Part shown: in pieces, positions 24,790-33,025 of the stretch | How the letters are laid out: each line of letters begins with the position of its first letter | Position numbering within the stretch: the first letter of the stretch is position 1 | Assembly (NCBI GenBank): GCA_019162745.1 | Contig: JAFLLC010000075.1 | Coordinates: 1 to 51,200 of the forward strand | Reading direction: 5' to 3' | DNA from: Deltaproteobacteria bacterium | GTDB taxonomy: Bacteria; Desulfobacterota; Desulfuromonadia; Geobacterales; Pseudopelobacteraceae | DNA length: 51,200 nt | Made by a program: the position numbers and the translations under genes | The notes under the pieces: model-generated | Database searches by the model: none | What the model saw: only the letters and a program-made list of their open reading frames with translations | Told to the model about the DNA's origin: nothing

Positions 24790-25827
24790 ATGGAATTGAG
24801 TTTTTCCAGAAGCAACGGCCCGATAGACGAGATCATCAACCGCTTGGTTGATGAATCAGGCGGTATCTATCACCCCGCAATAATCAAGGAAATGATACTT
24901 GCATCACTTAAAATAGGTCAGGATATCGATTATCTGGCAGACCTGAAGCTAATCAACCGCACTCTGCGGGAAATGCGCTATACAGCGAAGGTTTTTGCCC
25001 CCTATCGTCACCGGAAAAAAGTTACCATCTTTGGATCGGCCCGCACGGAAGAAGCGGACGAGATGTATAAAAAATGCGTCCGTTTCAGTCGCAGCCTGGC
25101 AGAAAACAACTATATGGTTATTACGGGGGGTGGCCCCGGCATCATGCAGGCGGGCAATGAGGGAGCAGGTAGCGAGAATTCTTTTGCCGTAAATATTCGG
25201 CTCCCTTTCGAACAAAAGCCAAATCCTATCATGTACCGCAATCCGCGGCTGATAACGTACAAATACTTTTTCAACCGTAAGGTGGCATTCGTCAAAGAAG
25301 CTGATGCCATAGTCGTTTTCCCTGGAGGATTTGGAACGCTGGACGAAGCGATGGAAGTGTTTACGTTGATACAGACCGGCAAGACATCACCAAAACCGCT
25401 TATTCTGATGGACGATCAGGATGGCTACTGGGAGCGCTTTTTTGAATTTATCAAAGAGAGCCTCCTGGTGAAAGGCTTCATATCCGGAGAGGATTTTTCC
25501 CTCTTCACCATTACCAGAAATGAAAATGAGGCGCTCCAGGTAATCAACACCTTCTATAGCACCTACCATTCACTCCGTTTCATTGAAAACAGACTCGTCA
25601 TACGACTGCAGAATATGCTTTCAGGCGAACAGATCGTAACGCTGACCGAGGAGTTTCCCGGACTTATCAAAGATGGCGATCAAATCCGTTCCTGCGAGGC
25701 ATTTCCGGAAGAGATTGATGAACCGGACCTCGCCCATCTGCCGCGCATTACCCTGTTGTTCGACCATCATCATTACGGACTGCTGGTCGCCTTTATCAAT
25801 CGAATTAATTCCTTCTGGCAAATTTGA
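24790..25827 (+). CDS. LOG-family protein (possible nucleotide 5'-monophosphate nucleosidase)
   Basis: A 345-residue protein with a LOG-type Rossmann domain (about 70-260). The phosphate-binding motifs are GGGPGIMQAGNEGA and PGGFGTLDEAMEVFTLIQTG (with the PGGxGTxxE core). These mark the phosphoribohydrolase family once labelled lysine decarboxylase. About 70 residues precede the domain and about 85 follow it, longer than the minimal 190-residue LOG proteins. The exact nucleotide substrate is unknown. The ATG at 24790 has AAGAAGG upstream. It is divergent from mglB and about 90 bases from the PBP gene. Confidence 0.83.
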   Translation: MELSFSRSNGPIDEIINRLVDESGGIYHPAIIKEMILASLKIGQDIDYLADLKLINRTLREMRYTAKVFAPYRHRKKVTIFGSARTEEADEMYKKCVRFSRSLAENNYMVITGGGPGIMQAGNEGAGSENSFAVNIRLPFEQKPNPIMYRNPRLITYKYFFNRKVAFVKEADAIVVFPGGFGTLDEAMEVFTLIQTGKTSPKPLILMDDQDGYWERFFEFIKESLLVKGFISGEDFSLFTITRNENEALQVINTFYSTYHSLRFIENRLVIRLQNMLSGEQIVTLTEEFPGLIKDGDQIRSCEAFPEEIDEPDLAHLPRITLLFDHHHYGLLVAFINRINSFWQI

Positions 25828-25918
25828 GACAGAAGTTCCCTGTCATACTTCCACCGTCCGTTGACAACAACAGCCACTTGACGATATAGTTAAAAAACTA
25901 CTCTCGATTCGGGACATA

Positions 25919-27292
25919 ATGCAGGATCTTAAAAACCTAACACAAAAGAAAACCTCCTCCGTTTCCAGATTTTTTGGCTATGGGACGCGAAACAGGCGAA
26001 TTAAACCAAGCGGTGGACCGACCAGACCAGCACTGTCGCATCCAGCGGGGAAACCTCTCCGCCGGCTGAAACTGGTTCTGCTGTTCATCGCTGTTGTTCT
26101 GGCCATTGCGCCTCTTTGCGTTCTGGCACTGCGTCAGATAAATTTGGCAGGTTTACTCGCCCGAGACAGAATTACATCATTTACCCAAGTCGCTCCAGTA
26201 CCGGCAGAAACGGCAAAAAGCCGCTTCGAGAGCGCCAACAACCTCCTTGCAACAGCAGAAGTCAACGGTTCCCAGATGTCTGCCCGAACCCCGGAAGGGT
26301 TGCAGTACATCTATACCATTCAGGGAGACTTGCAGCGGAGGGTCTTTGATTGTCTGGTAAAGTATAAGGTGCCGTACGGCATTTTTGTCGCCATCGAGCC
26401 GGCCTCGGGGCGTATTCTTGGCATGACCGCCTACTCATCAGTTGATGCGGGCTGGGCAAAAGATTCTATTTTCGAGCTGTATCCGATGGCCTCACTGTTC
26501 AAAATCATTACCGCCTCTGCAGCACTTGAAAACCATAAGATCACTCCCGAATCTGTGATCGAGTTCCGGGGCAACTCCTATTCCGAGAACCCGCGCTACT
26601 GGGATATAAGCCCCCGCAGCAGGAACAACAACCGCATGGATGCCACCCATGCCATGGGAAAGTCGATCAATCCGGTTTACGGACGTGTAGCAAGTGATAT
26701 CGCCGGCAAATTGTCCGTAATGGAATCTGTGTCACGCTTCGGATTCAACCAGGTATTACTGCCGGGAACCCCTGCCAAACCGAGTCAGGCGGTGGAGCCG
26801 GGTAACAATCATGACCTGATGCTGATGGGAGCCGGGCTGGACCATGACGTTAAAATTTCTCCGCTGCACGCAGCAGTGATCATGTCGGCAATAGCCAATG
26901 GCGGTAAAATGATGGCCCCGGGACTGACCAGCAGTATCGTCGATGGACATGGCGTCGAAAAGGAAACGTTTGCTCCGCACGAACTGCGACGACTGGTAAC
27001 ACCGGAGACATCAGCATCGTTAGCGCGCATGCTCTCCAGCACCGTCCTGACCGGCACCTCCAGAAAAGCGTTTCACGACCGCCGCGGCCGTCCGCTGCTG
27101 GATGTCACAATAGCTGCAAAAACGGGTTCTATCGACGGCACAAACCCAAAGGGACATTATTCATGGTTTGCAGCTTTTGCACCGATACAGAACCCGCGTA
27201 TCGCACTGGTTGCCCTGGTTATCAATTCCGACAAATGGAAAATCAAGGCGTCTCAGGTCGGCGTAGAGGCATTGGAAGAATTTTTCAGATAG
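25919..27292 (+). CDS. Transpeptidase-domain penicillin-binding protein
   Basis: A 457-residue membrane-anchored protein with a basic cytoplasmic N-terminus, one transmembrane helix (about 45-68), and a penicillin-binding transpeptidase domain (about 145-457). The three active-site motifs are present: SLFK (S-x2-K, near residue 191), SIN (S-x-N, near 249), and KTGS (near 401). It lacks the large N-terminal dimerisation domain of class B PBPs and the glycosyltransferase domain of class A. Cross-linking or a regulatory peptidoglycan role is likely. There is no strong Shine-Dalgarno ahead of the ATG. Its 3' end overlaps lpxH by eight bases in convergent orientation. Confidence 0.85.
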   Translation: MQDLKNLTQKKTSSVSRFFGYGTRNRRIKPSGGPTRPALSHPAGKPLRRLKLVLLFIAVVLAIAPLCVLALRQINLAGLLARDRITSFTQVAPVPAETAKSRFESANNLLATAEVNGSQMSARTPEGLQYIYTIQGDLQRRVFDCLVKYKVPYGIFVAIEPASGRILGMTAYSSVDAGWAKDSIFELYPMASLFKIITASAALENHKITPESVIEFRGNSYSENPRYWDISPRSRNNNRMDATHAMGKSINPVYGRVASDIAGKLSVMESVSRFGFNQVLLPGTPAKPSQAVEPGNNHDLMLMGAGLDHDVKISPLHAAVIMSAIANGGKMMAPGLTSSIVDGHGVEKETFAPHELRRLVTPETSASLARMLSSTVLTGTSRKAFHDRRGRPLLDVTIAAKTGSIDGTNPKGHYSWFAAFAPIQNPRIALVALVINSDKWKIKASQVGVEALEEFFR

Positions 27293-28022
27293 AGTGAAGA
27301 TTGGCGGGATAGGTCATTAAACGGAGCTCTCCATCGAGCATTTCGCCATAGGTAAGCTGCTCCATCCAGTCGCCGAGGGAGAGGACAGTAAAATGTGACC
27401 CAGGGATGTTTTCACGCAGGGCGAGATGGAAATGACCAGTAACCAGCCCGTCAACCCCCCGGTTCTGAAGAGATCGGGCAAAATCAAGGATGATCTGACG
27501 GTAGTCCCAGTGAGCTGTCTTTGCAACATAACCGGATCGGCTCCGTTTCTGCAGACTCTCCCTTATTTTATGTGCCCACGCCGGGGGGGAATATCTGATA
27601 GCGGCAGCAGCCAGATTTGTGCGCAACAGGAATCTCAGCAGCAGATAGGCGCGATCTTCTCTGTTGATCTGATCGCCATGACAGATATAAAGGCGCTTCC
27701 CCTGTACGAATTCGGTGACAGGGCCGGTATGAATCTCGGCTTTTAACCGCTGAGAAAAAATCGGCCCCAGATGGAAATCGTGGTTTCCTTCAAAATAGAC
27801 CAGCCTGCAGCCGCGCAGTGCCAACCGTTCCAAGGCGTCAATTACAGCATCATACTGACGGTACGGCTGCGACGGGAACCCCAGCCAAAAGTCAAACAGG
27901 TCACCCATGATATAGAGAGTGTCCAGCTCCCCCTCCAGCTCATGAAGAAAACGGAGCAGCAGGCGGTAGTTGTTTTCGTCTGGTGATACAAGATGGGCAT
28001 CGGCAATAAAAATGGCTCGCAT
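27285..28022 (-). CDS. lpxH: UDP-2,3-diacylglucosamine diphosphatase
   Basis: A 245-residue calcineurin-like metallophosphoesterase that removes UMP-phosphate in lipid A synthesis. The metal-binding motifs are ordered as expected: DAH near the N-terminus, GDLFDFW, GNHDFH, and GHFHLA near the C-terminus. The DFWLGF segment points to LpxH rather than a general phosphatase. The length suits the family. The ATG at 28022 is followed by a compact first strand (MRAIFIADAHL). It is convergent with the PBP gene and divergent from the UPF0158 gene. Confidence 0.86.
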   Translation of the reverse strand: MRAIFIADAHLVSPDENNYRLLLRFLHELEGELDTLYIMGDLFDFWLGFPSQPYRQYDAVIDALERLALRGCRLVYFEGNHDFHLGPIFSQRLKAEIHTGPVTEFVQGKRLYICHGDQINREDRAYLLLRFLLRTNLAAAAIRYSPPAWAHKIRESLQKRSRSGYVAKTAHWDYRQIILDFARSLQNRGVDGLVTGHFHLALRENIPGSHFTVLSLGDWMEQLTYGEMLDGELRLMTYPANLHSI

Positions 28023-28082
28023 GGTGCAGATTGTGCTTCGATCAATAGTAAAAAGTCAACAAGAAGAAGACAGGAGAATCAG

Positions 28083-28538
28083 ATGGCAACTATTCACAGT
28101 GTTGAAATATCGTGGGAGGATCTGCTCGGTGCATTTGCCAGCGGACAGCTTGATAAGGCTTATTATCTCGACCGGCTGACCGGGGAAATATTCTTTGTCC
28201 CTTTTACCTCTGACAACAATGAAGTCCGGCAGCAGCTGGAGAACAACGGTGAGCGGTTCCTGGAAATCCCCCCTTTTGACCACCGGAGCGAACGACAGAT
28301 TGTCTCGGAGTTTGTTGCAGAGATAGCTGACACTGAGTTGCGAAATCTGTTGAGCAGCTCACTGGCCGGCAGAAAGCCATTCGGGAAGATAGAAGATATC
28401 CTCTCGTTTTACCCGCACGAGGAAGAGCGCTTTGAGTTATTGAAAGACCAGTATCTTTCCAAGCGTCTTAAAATATGGATGGAAGAGAACAACCTGCTTA
28501 CGGCCGACGCGGTCCTGCAGGGCATAAACCGCGCCTAG
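28083..28538 (+). CDS. UPF0158 family protein
   Basis: A 151-residue cytoplasmic protein of the uncharacterised UPF0158 family. The start is MATIHSVEISWEDLLGAF, followed by the recognisable YYLDRLTGEIFFV block; the rest is helical and charged, with LSSSLAGRKPFGKIEDIL as a second conserved region. No function is established for the family. The ATG at 28083 has ACAGGAG before it; the longer frame from 27993 runs through the divergent lpxH leader and is rejected. It precedes the AI-2E permease gene by eight bases, so both are in one operon. Confidence 0.82.
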   Translation: MATIHSVEISWEDLLGAFASGQLDKAYYLDRLTGEIFFVPFTSDNNEVRQQLENNGERFLEIPPFDHRSERQIVSEFVAEIADTELRNLLSSSLAGRKPFGKIEDILSFYPHEEERFELLKDQYLSKRLKIWMEENNLLTADAVLQGINRA

Positions 28539-28546
28539 GAGAGAAG

Positions 28547-29617
28547 ATGGAGCAGACTCGCCACATTCATATACCGCACAATGATTACGGCAGGTTTATT
28601 GCCACTATTCTGCTTTTCTGCCTGCTGGCTGTAGCCGGTTACGCACTGCAGCATACCATTTCATGCTTTCTCCTTTCATGGGTCATCGCCTACCTGCTTG
28701 ACCCTCTTGTAGTAAGCGCAGAGAAGCGTGGTTTGAAGAGACTTTATGCCCTTGGGCTTCTGTATGTATTGCTGGGAATTCTGACCGTTTTCTTCCTGGC
28801 ATTCATCGTGCCGGCGCTCACTATCAGCTGGAACTCTTTCATTCGAGATCTGCCGCTCTACATTGAAAAAATCAAACAGATCACGCTTGAGTGGAAGGGG
28901 CGACTGCCTGACCGCTATGGTACAGATGAAATCCAGTGGCTGTTAGACAAAGCTTCCGCCAATATAGACACCGCCGCTGAAAAGACCGGATTCTGGGCGT
29001 ACAGTTTCGGAACCAGAATCTTTTTCAATCTCTTCAACATTGTTCTGTCACCAATCCTTGTTTTCTTTATGCTCTATTACAAGCAAACCGTTATTGACAC
29101 GGTTACCTCGTGGCTCCCTGAGGGTCGACGTGACCAGATTATTGACATTGCCCATGAAGTAAACAACAGTATCGGCGGCTATCTGCGTGGCCAGGTAGGA
29201 GTTTCAATCATTGTTGCTGTGCTGTCAACCGTGTCTCTTTTTTATCTCGGCATCCCTCACCCTATCTTCTGTGGAGCTTTTGCTGGAGCAGCCTCGATAC
29301 TGCCGTTCATCGGCGTGATCATCGCAACCCTGCCTGCCCTCTTCTTTGCCTGGTTCAAATATCAGACAGCCGCCATACTTGGCCAAACCGGACTTATCTT
29401 TGCGGTTATCTACTTTTTCGAGGGCTATGTGATAAAGCCGCTGGTCTTCAAGGAATCGATGAATCTGAACCCGCTTGTTACCATCATCATGGTCATGGCG
29501 CTCGGGGAAACCCTTGGATTCTGGGGCATACTGCTGGCGCTGCCGATTGCTTCGGCCATAAAAATCACCTGGGGACATTTTGTGCAGGGTGATTTCAAAC
29601 AGAGGCGAAAATTGTGA
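28547..29617 (+). CDS. AI-2E family (UPF0118/PerM) permease
   Basis: A 356-residue inner-membrane protein with about eight hydrophobic segments. The segment GYLRGQVGVSIIVAVLST and the closing block SMNLNPLVTIIMVMALGE are diagnostic of the AI-2E exporter superfamily. Members include TqsA, PerM and ion-linked antiporters, so the substrate is open. The ATG at 28547 has AGGAGAG ahead; an upstream frame inside the preceding gene is rejected. Its TGA overlaps the GTG start of copA (29614-29617). Confidence 0.87.
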   Translation: MEQTRHIHIPHNDYGRFIATILLFCLLAVAGYALQHTISCFLLSWVIAYLLDPLVVSAEKRGLKRLYALGLLYVLLGILTVFFLAFIVPALTISWNSFIRDLPLYIEKIKQITLEWKGRLPDRYGTDEIQWLLDKASANIDTAAEKTGFWAYSFGTRIFFNLFNIVLSPILVFFMLYYKQTVIDTVTSWLPEGRRDQIIDIAHEVNNSIGGYLRGQVGVSIIVAVLSTVSLFYLGIPHPIFCGAFAGAASILPFIGVIIATLPALFFAWFKYQTAAILGQTGLIFAVIYFFEGYVIKPLVFKESMNLNPLVTIIMVMALGETLGFWGILLALPIASAIKITWGHFVQGDFKQRRKL

Positions 29618-32013
29618 TTAAGGAGACTTTTACTACCTTACAAATAACCGGAATGTCCTGTGCCAATTGCGCCGCACGCATCGAAAAAGATCTGGCAGGG
29701 CGCGATGGGGTGCAGAGTGCCGTTGTTAATTTTGCTATGGCAGAGCTGACAGTTAATCACGAACCTGCTGTAGTTTCAAAGGAACAACTCATTGGATTCG
29801 TAGAGGCTCTCGGATACGGCGTACTCCAGCCTGAACCGGCCGGCGAACTGACCTTCGGGGTGCGCGGGCTTCATTGCGCTTCCTGCGTCAACACCCTCGA
29901 AAAAAAACTACTCGAACACCCTGCGGTTACCACCGCCATCATCAATATATCGGCAGAAACCGGCTTTGTCCGTTTTGATCCGCTGCAGCTTGGCACCGCC
30001 GACATCTTCAGCATTGTCCATACAGCCGGCTATACTCCGGTTGAACTGCACAGTTCTGAAACAGCGCAAGACGACAGTCTCCGCTCCCAGCGCAACTGGT
30101 TTATTTTTTCCTTGCTTGCCTCCCTGCCGATCATGCTGACAATGGGGCTGCACTCCAATCGCGCTGTCATGCAGCTCAATCTGCTGCTGGCCACAGCGGT
30201 TCAGTTCTCTGCCGGACTGCTCTTCTATCGCGGTGCCTGGAACGCTCTCAAAAATCGCAGCACCAACATGGATGTACTGGTCGCGCTCGGCACATCCGCC
30301 GCCTATTTTTATTCCCTGGCCTCCTACTTCGGGCTGCTCGGTCCGCATCATGAAGTATTCTTCGAAACCTCAGCCATGCTGATCGCATTCATTCGCCTCG
30401 GTAAATATCTTGAGGCCAGAGCCCGTGGTAAAGCGGGTGAAGCGCTCAAAAAACTGCTCCACCTGCAGGCCGACAAGGCCCGCTTGGTCACTGCAGAGGG
30501 CGAAAAAGAGGTCCCCGCCTCAGTTATCCGGGTCGGCGACGTTGTTCTGGTTCGTGCCGGGGATATCATCCCGGTCGATGGTGAAGTGCTTGAGGGGAGT
30601 TGCGCCGTCAATGAGAGCATGGTCACGGGGGAATCACTGCCGGTGCTGAAAAAGCCGGGCGATACCGTTTCCGGAGCTACCATCAGCACCAACGGCGTCA
30701 TGCGCATCCGGGCAACCAGAATCGGTGAAGAAACCCTGCTGGCACAGATCGTCAAGATGGTGCGTGAAGCCCAGGGAGACAAGGCGCCGATCCAGCGCTT
30801 TGCCGATGCCGTTTCAGCTTGGTTCGTGCCGATAGTCATGCTGCTGTCTGCCGTTACCTTTATAATCTGGTATTTCGCCCTTGGCAGCGATTTTCTGACC
30901 GCCTTCCGTTTTGCGATCGCCGTACTGGTTATAGCCTGTCCGTGCGCCATGGGTCTTGCGACACCGACCGCCATCATGGTCGGGAGCGGCATTGCCCTCG
31001 GCCGCGGTATACTGGTTAAAAAAGGCTCTGCCCTCGAAACGATCTCCCGGCTGAATGTTCTCCTCATCGACAAAACCGGTACCCTGACCAGGGGGACACC
31101 GGAGATGACCGATCTGGTGCCGATCTCAGGTTGTGTAGATACCACCAAACTGCTTGAATGCCTTGCTACCGCCGAAGCATATTCGACCCATCCTCTCGCC
31201 CAGGCGGCGATCGCAGCGGCACGGGAAGTGGGGATCGAACCGGGGGAGGCTGCCGACTTTGAGGAGCAAGGCGGCTTGGGAATAACCTGTCAGTACAACG
31301 GATTCAAGCTGGCGGTCGGCAACGAGAGGTTGATGGGGGAGCTTGGCATTCCGCTGGAGCCGCTGGTAAAGAAGTGTGCCGAATTAACGGCGTCCGGCAA
31401 GTCACTCGTCTACGTTGCAGCCGGAAATATTTTGGTGGGTGTTGCCGCTTTCGCCGATACCCTTAAATCGGGATCGGTCAGAGCTGTTGCCGAACTGCGC
31501 CGCATGGGCATAACCACCTGCATGATCACCGGCGACCACGCCGATGTTGCCGCCATTGTGGCAAAACAGGTCGGAGTCGACACCTTTGAAGCTGAAGTGA
31601 TGCCCGATCGTAAGCTGGAAGTGGTAAAAGAATACCAAGGGCGCGGCATGATCGTCGGCATGGTTGGCGACGGAATCAACGATGCGCCAGCGCTCGCCCA
31701 GGCACAGATCGGGATCGCTATCGGCGGCGGCACCGATGTTGCCAAAGAAACCGGCGATATCGTCTTGATGCGCAGTGATCTGCTGGACACCGTACGGGCA
31801 GTAGCAATCGGCCGGGCAACCTTGGCAAAGATCAAACAGAACCTCTTCTGGGCGCTGTTCTACAACATTCTGGGCATTCCGGTTGCTGCCGGCCTGCTCT
31901 CCAGCTACGGCATAACCCTGAAACCTGAGTATGCCGGTCTGGCGATGGCTTTTTCGTCGGTATCAGTCGTACTGAATTCCCTGCTGCTTAAACGTATTGA
32001 GAAAACGCTGTGA
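29614..32013 (+). CDS. copA: Copper-exporting P1B-type ATPase
   Basis: A 799-residue Cu+ pump of the inner membrane. Two N-terminal HMA domains carry C16-x2-C19 (GMSCANC) and C88-x2-C91 (GLHCASC). The transmembrane copper site CPC lies in VIACPCAMGLATPTA, with the later YN and MAFSSVSVVLNSL signatures of the Cu+ (P1B-1) class. The phosphorylation motif DKTGTLT (near residue 486), the nucleotide-binding STHPLAQA and the hinge GDGINDAPAL are intact. Translation starts at GTG overlapping the previous stop. It probably protects against copper. No CopY/CueR-type regulator is visible next to it. Confidence 0.95.
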   Translation: MIKETFTTLQITGMSCANCAARIEKDLAGRDGVQSAVVNFAMAELTVNHEPAVVSKEQLIGFVEALGYGVLQPEPAGELTFGVRGLHCASCVNTLEKKLLEHPAVTTAIINISAETGFVRFDPLQLGTADIFSIVHTAGYTPVELHSSETAQDDSLRSQRNWFIFSLLASLPIMLTMGLHSNRAVMQLNLLLATAVQFSAGLLFYRGAWNALKNRSTNMDVLVALGTSAAYFYSLASYFGLLGPHHEVFFETSAMLIAFIRLGKYLEARARGKAGEALKKLLHLQADKARLVTAEGEKEVPASVIRVGDVVLVRAGDIIPVDGEVLEGSCAVNESMVTGESLPVLKKPGDTVSGATISTNGVMRIRATRIGEETLLAQIVKMVREAQGDKAPIQRFADAVSAWFVPIVMLLSAVTFIIWYFALGSDFLTAFRFAIAVLVIACPCAMGLATPTAIMVGSGIALGRGILVKKGSALETISRLNVLLIDKTGTLTRGTPEMTDLVPISGCVDTTKLLECLATAEAYSTHPLAQAAIAAAREVGIEPGEAADFEEQGGLGITCQYNGFKLAVGNERLMGELGIPLEPLVKKCAELTASGKSLVYVAAGNILVGVAAFADTLKSGSVRAVAELRRMGITTCMITGDHADVAAIVAKQVGVDTFEAEVMPDRKLEVVKEYQGRGMIVGMVGDGINDAPALAQAQIGIAIGGGTDVAKETGDIVLMRSDLLDTVRAVAIGRATLAKIKQNLFWALFYNILGIPVAAGLLSSYGITLKPEYAGLAMAFSSVSVVLNSLLLKRIEKTL

Positions 32014-32037
32014 TTATATCTGGTTACAATAGTTATT

Positions 32038-32961
32038 GTGGGGGTGCTAGTGCTTTTTTTAAAATATTGTCGCCGCGGTCTCGGCATAAGCATTTCTGCG
32101 GCAGCAATTGTAGTTCAATTGGCCGGAATCTCAGTCGCGGAAGTAAACGACGAAGTTTTAAATAAGCCCGCCAGCGAGGCAGTAACCGACTCCGGGCAAA
32201 TCATGGCCACGCAGCCGGCACAACCGGACAGAATCACCGCTGAATACGTCAAGGGATACTTTAGTGACAGCGGCAGGATTTTGGCATCACCTGTCAACTG
32301 GAACAGCAGTGACTGGCTGAAAACCGCTCTGGTGGCTGGTGCAGCATCTGGGCTCTACTTTGCCGATGCTGATATCAAAGGCTTCTCGCAGAGAAATCAG
32401 AGTTCGGCCGGAGATAAAGTTGCCGCCGTCGGAAACGCACTTGGCAACCCATTCTACACCGTACCTTCGCTCGGGCTGTTCTATCTTTATGGTCACTTCA
32501 ATGAAGACCCGAAAGCGCGCCGGACATCATTACTGGCGGTTGAGAGTCTTGCTATCAGCGGCGTGTTAACATTGACAATCAAGATGGCAACCCAGCGCTC
32601 CAGACCATCCTCCGGGGAAGCTTCCACCACGTGGGACGGACCAGGCTTCAAAAACAGCGATTCCTCTTTTCCTTCCCTGCACACAACATCCGCATTTTCT
32701 ATTGCAGCCGTCTTTGCCGAAGAGTACGGCAGCAGCCCTTACGTCCCGCCGATCGCCTATGGACTGGCTGCACTTACCGGACTTTCGCGCATTTACGACA
32801 ATAAACACTGGGCCTCTGATGCTTTTTTTGGCGGTGCAATCGGCTACTTTGTCGGTAAAGCCGTTGTCCGCTATCACGCGGTTTTGAGCGATACCCCCCT
32901 GATGATCATGCCTACCGTCACTAAACAGGGTTTTGGAGTAATGGCAGAATACCGGTTTTGA
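32038..32961 (+). CDS. PAP2-superfamily phosphatase, exported
   Basis: A 307-residue protein. A hydrophobic N-terminus (about 12-32) fits a signal peptide or anchor. The PAP2 acid phosphatase signature is complete: K-x6-RP in KMATQRSRP, PSLHTTSAF with the catalytic His, and SRIYDNKHWASD (SR-x5-H-x3-D). It may dephosphorylate lipid phosphates such as undecaprenyl-PP, lipid A or phosphatidic acid. The C-terminus, GVMAEYRF, ends in an aromatic residue like outer-membrane beta strands, which is unusual for an inner-membrane PAP2 enzyme. The start codon is uncertain: GTG codons at 32038, 32044 and 32050 are in frame, and no good Shine-Dalgarno settles it. Confidence 0.8.
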   Translation: MGVLVLFLKYCRRGLGISISAAAIVVQLAGISVAEVNDEVLNKPASEAVTDSGQIMATQPAQPDRITAEYVKGYFSDSGRILASPVNWNSSDWLKTALVAGAASGLYFADADIKGFSQRNQSSAGDKVAAVGNALGNPFYTVPSLGLFYLYGHFNEDPKARRTSLLAVESLAISGVLTLTIKMATQRSRPSSGEASTTWDGPGFKNSDSSFPSLHTTSAFSIAAVFAEEYGSSPYVPPIAYGLAALTGLSRIYDNKHWASDAFFGGAIGYFVGKAVVRYHAVLSDTPLMIMPTVTKQGFGVMAEYRF

Positions 32962-33025
32962 CAGTTGGCAGCAATACCGTGTATATTATCTGCTCACAGT
33001 GAACTTTTCTCACAAGAGGTATCCG

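Noticed and set aside
28475..28546. Longer N-terminus for the AI-2E permease
   Set aside because: It overlaps the end of the UPF0158 gene, and a clear RBS supports 28547.
30348..31148. A 266-codon minus-strand frame inside copA
   Set aside because: Ser/Thr/Arg-rich antisense of the ATPase core motifs; a shadow frame.
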